Assembly (NCBI RefSeq): GCF_014639155.1
Contig: NZ_BMFT01000002.1
Location: forward strand, 496,001-560,000
Source: Paenibacillus segetis
GTDB lineage: Bacteria > Bacillota > Bacilli > Paenibacillales > Paenibacillaceae
DNA length: 64,000 nucleotides
Reading direction: 5' to 3'
Under the pieces are notes generated by a model. It ran no database searches, was not told where the DNA came from, and was given only the letters and a program-made list of their open reading frames with translations. The stretch's first letter is position 1. Every line of letters begins with the position of its first letter. Position numbers and translations under genes: made by a program. Shown here in pieces: positions 63,728 through 64,000 of this stretch.

Positions 63728-63760
63728 AGCCGGACATCTTGAAAGGTGTCCGGCTTTTTC
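63728..63760 (+). terminator. intrinsic terminator of the ATP synthase operon
   Basis: AGCCGGACA (63728-63736) pairs with TGTCCGGCT (63747-63755), followed by five T. The remaining 240 bp to the window edge are AT-rich, with one weak 73-codon frame lacking a ribosome site; no gene is called there. Confidence 0.85.
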
Positions 63761-64000
63761 TATATGAAAAACTTTAATAATCTTGATTTGCCGTTACTAG
63801 GAAAATTAAGGTTGAAATATGAAGGAGAAAGCATATTCCGTGTAGAACCTAACGTAAAGAAACAAAGAATAGGCTTATCCTTCCTAAAAAACCTTTTTTA
63901 TAAAAAAAATTTACGATTTATCGAATTGGAAACACTTTCATGTAAAAGAAAAGCTGGATTATTGTCACTTTGCCAAGTATGATAAATAAGGTCTATATTT

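Noticed and set aside
63746..63982. Open frame of 78 codons downstream of atpC
   Set aside because: It begins inside the operon terminator, has no Shine-Dalgarno before either start, and resembles no family I recognise.

Overview
The window looks like chromosome from a Paenibacillus-type endospore-forming Firmicute. The evidence is Gram-positive style ribosome binding sites (AGGAGG-like, with many TTG and GTG starts), lipoprotein signal peptides, a sporulation gene (spoIIR), a GlnRS gene, and a block running prfA-prmC ... spoIIR-tsaC-mntP-ywlE-ywlG-glyA-upp-mnaA-atpIBEFHAGDC that follows the Bacillus subtilis gene order. No rRNA, tRNA, CRISPR array, prophage or intact insertion sequence was found. 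No database search was run; all family names come from reading motifs.

Layout. (1) 1-12.3 kb is mostly on the minus strand: a truncated ABC-F ribosome-protection-type ATPase with an upstream leader ORF and attenuator; a cystine-like ABC importer lacking its ATPase (plus strand); a PadR/DUF1700/DUF4097 envelope operon; a NupNOPQ/BmpA-type nucleoside importer; and a FAD/Rieske oxidoreductase. (2) 12.4-30 kb is mainly plus strand and accessory or redox in character: a PerR-type regulator, a winged-helix protein with a degenerate receiver, a stand-alone HemD-like protein, a ThuA-like protein, a phasin/UbiB kinase pair, a DEAD-box helicase, a VanY-type carboxypeptidase, NADH oxidase and a formate/nitrite channel (both preceded by GTGA-N6-TCAC palindromes), two MFS transporters, two acetyltransferase-type or PadR units and GlnRS. 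(3) 30-38 kb holds a TorD-like chaperone, a TetR-RND efflux operon, cardiolipin synthase, type 2 IPP isomerase and a GNAT protein. (4) 38.5-63.7 kb is the conserved core: ychF, prfA-prmC, two tandem SEDS proteins, spoIIR, tsaC, a CPA1 antiporter, mntP, ywlE, a ZTP riboswitch controlling ywlG-glyA, an orphan sugar-binding lipoprotein, upp, mnaA and the complete F1Fo ATP synthase operon.

The most unusual signals are: a family of four large palindromic repeats (166-282 bp) placed after plus-strand genes, whose 13-bp ends change in a compensatory way between copies; an array of small covarying hairpins inserted between atpA and atpG; a 49-codon leader ORF plus attenuator ahead of the ABC-F gene; a possible split NnaR-like pair (winged-helix protein and HemD-like protein) in the same region as a nitrite/formate channel; and sharply GC-rich patches inside three otherwise ordinary genes (idi2, prmC, tsaC).
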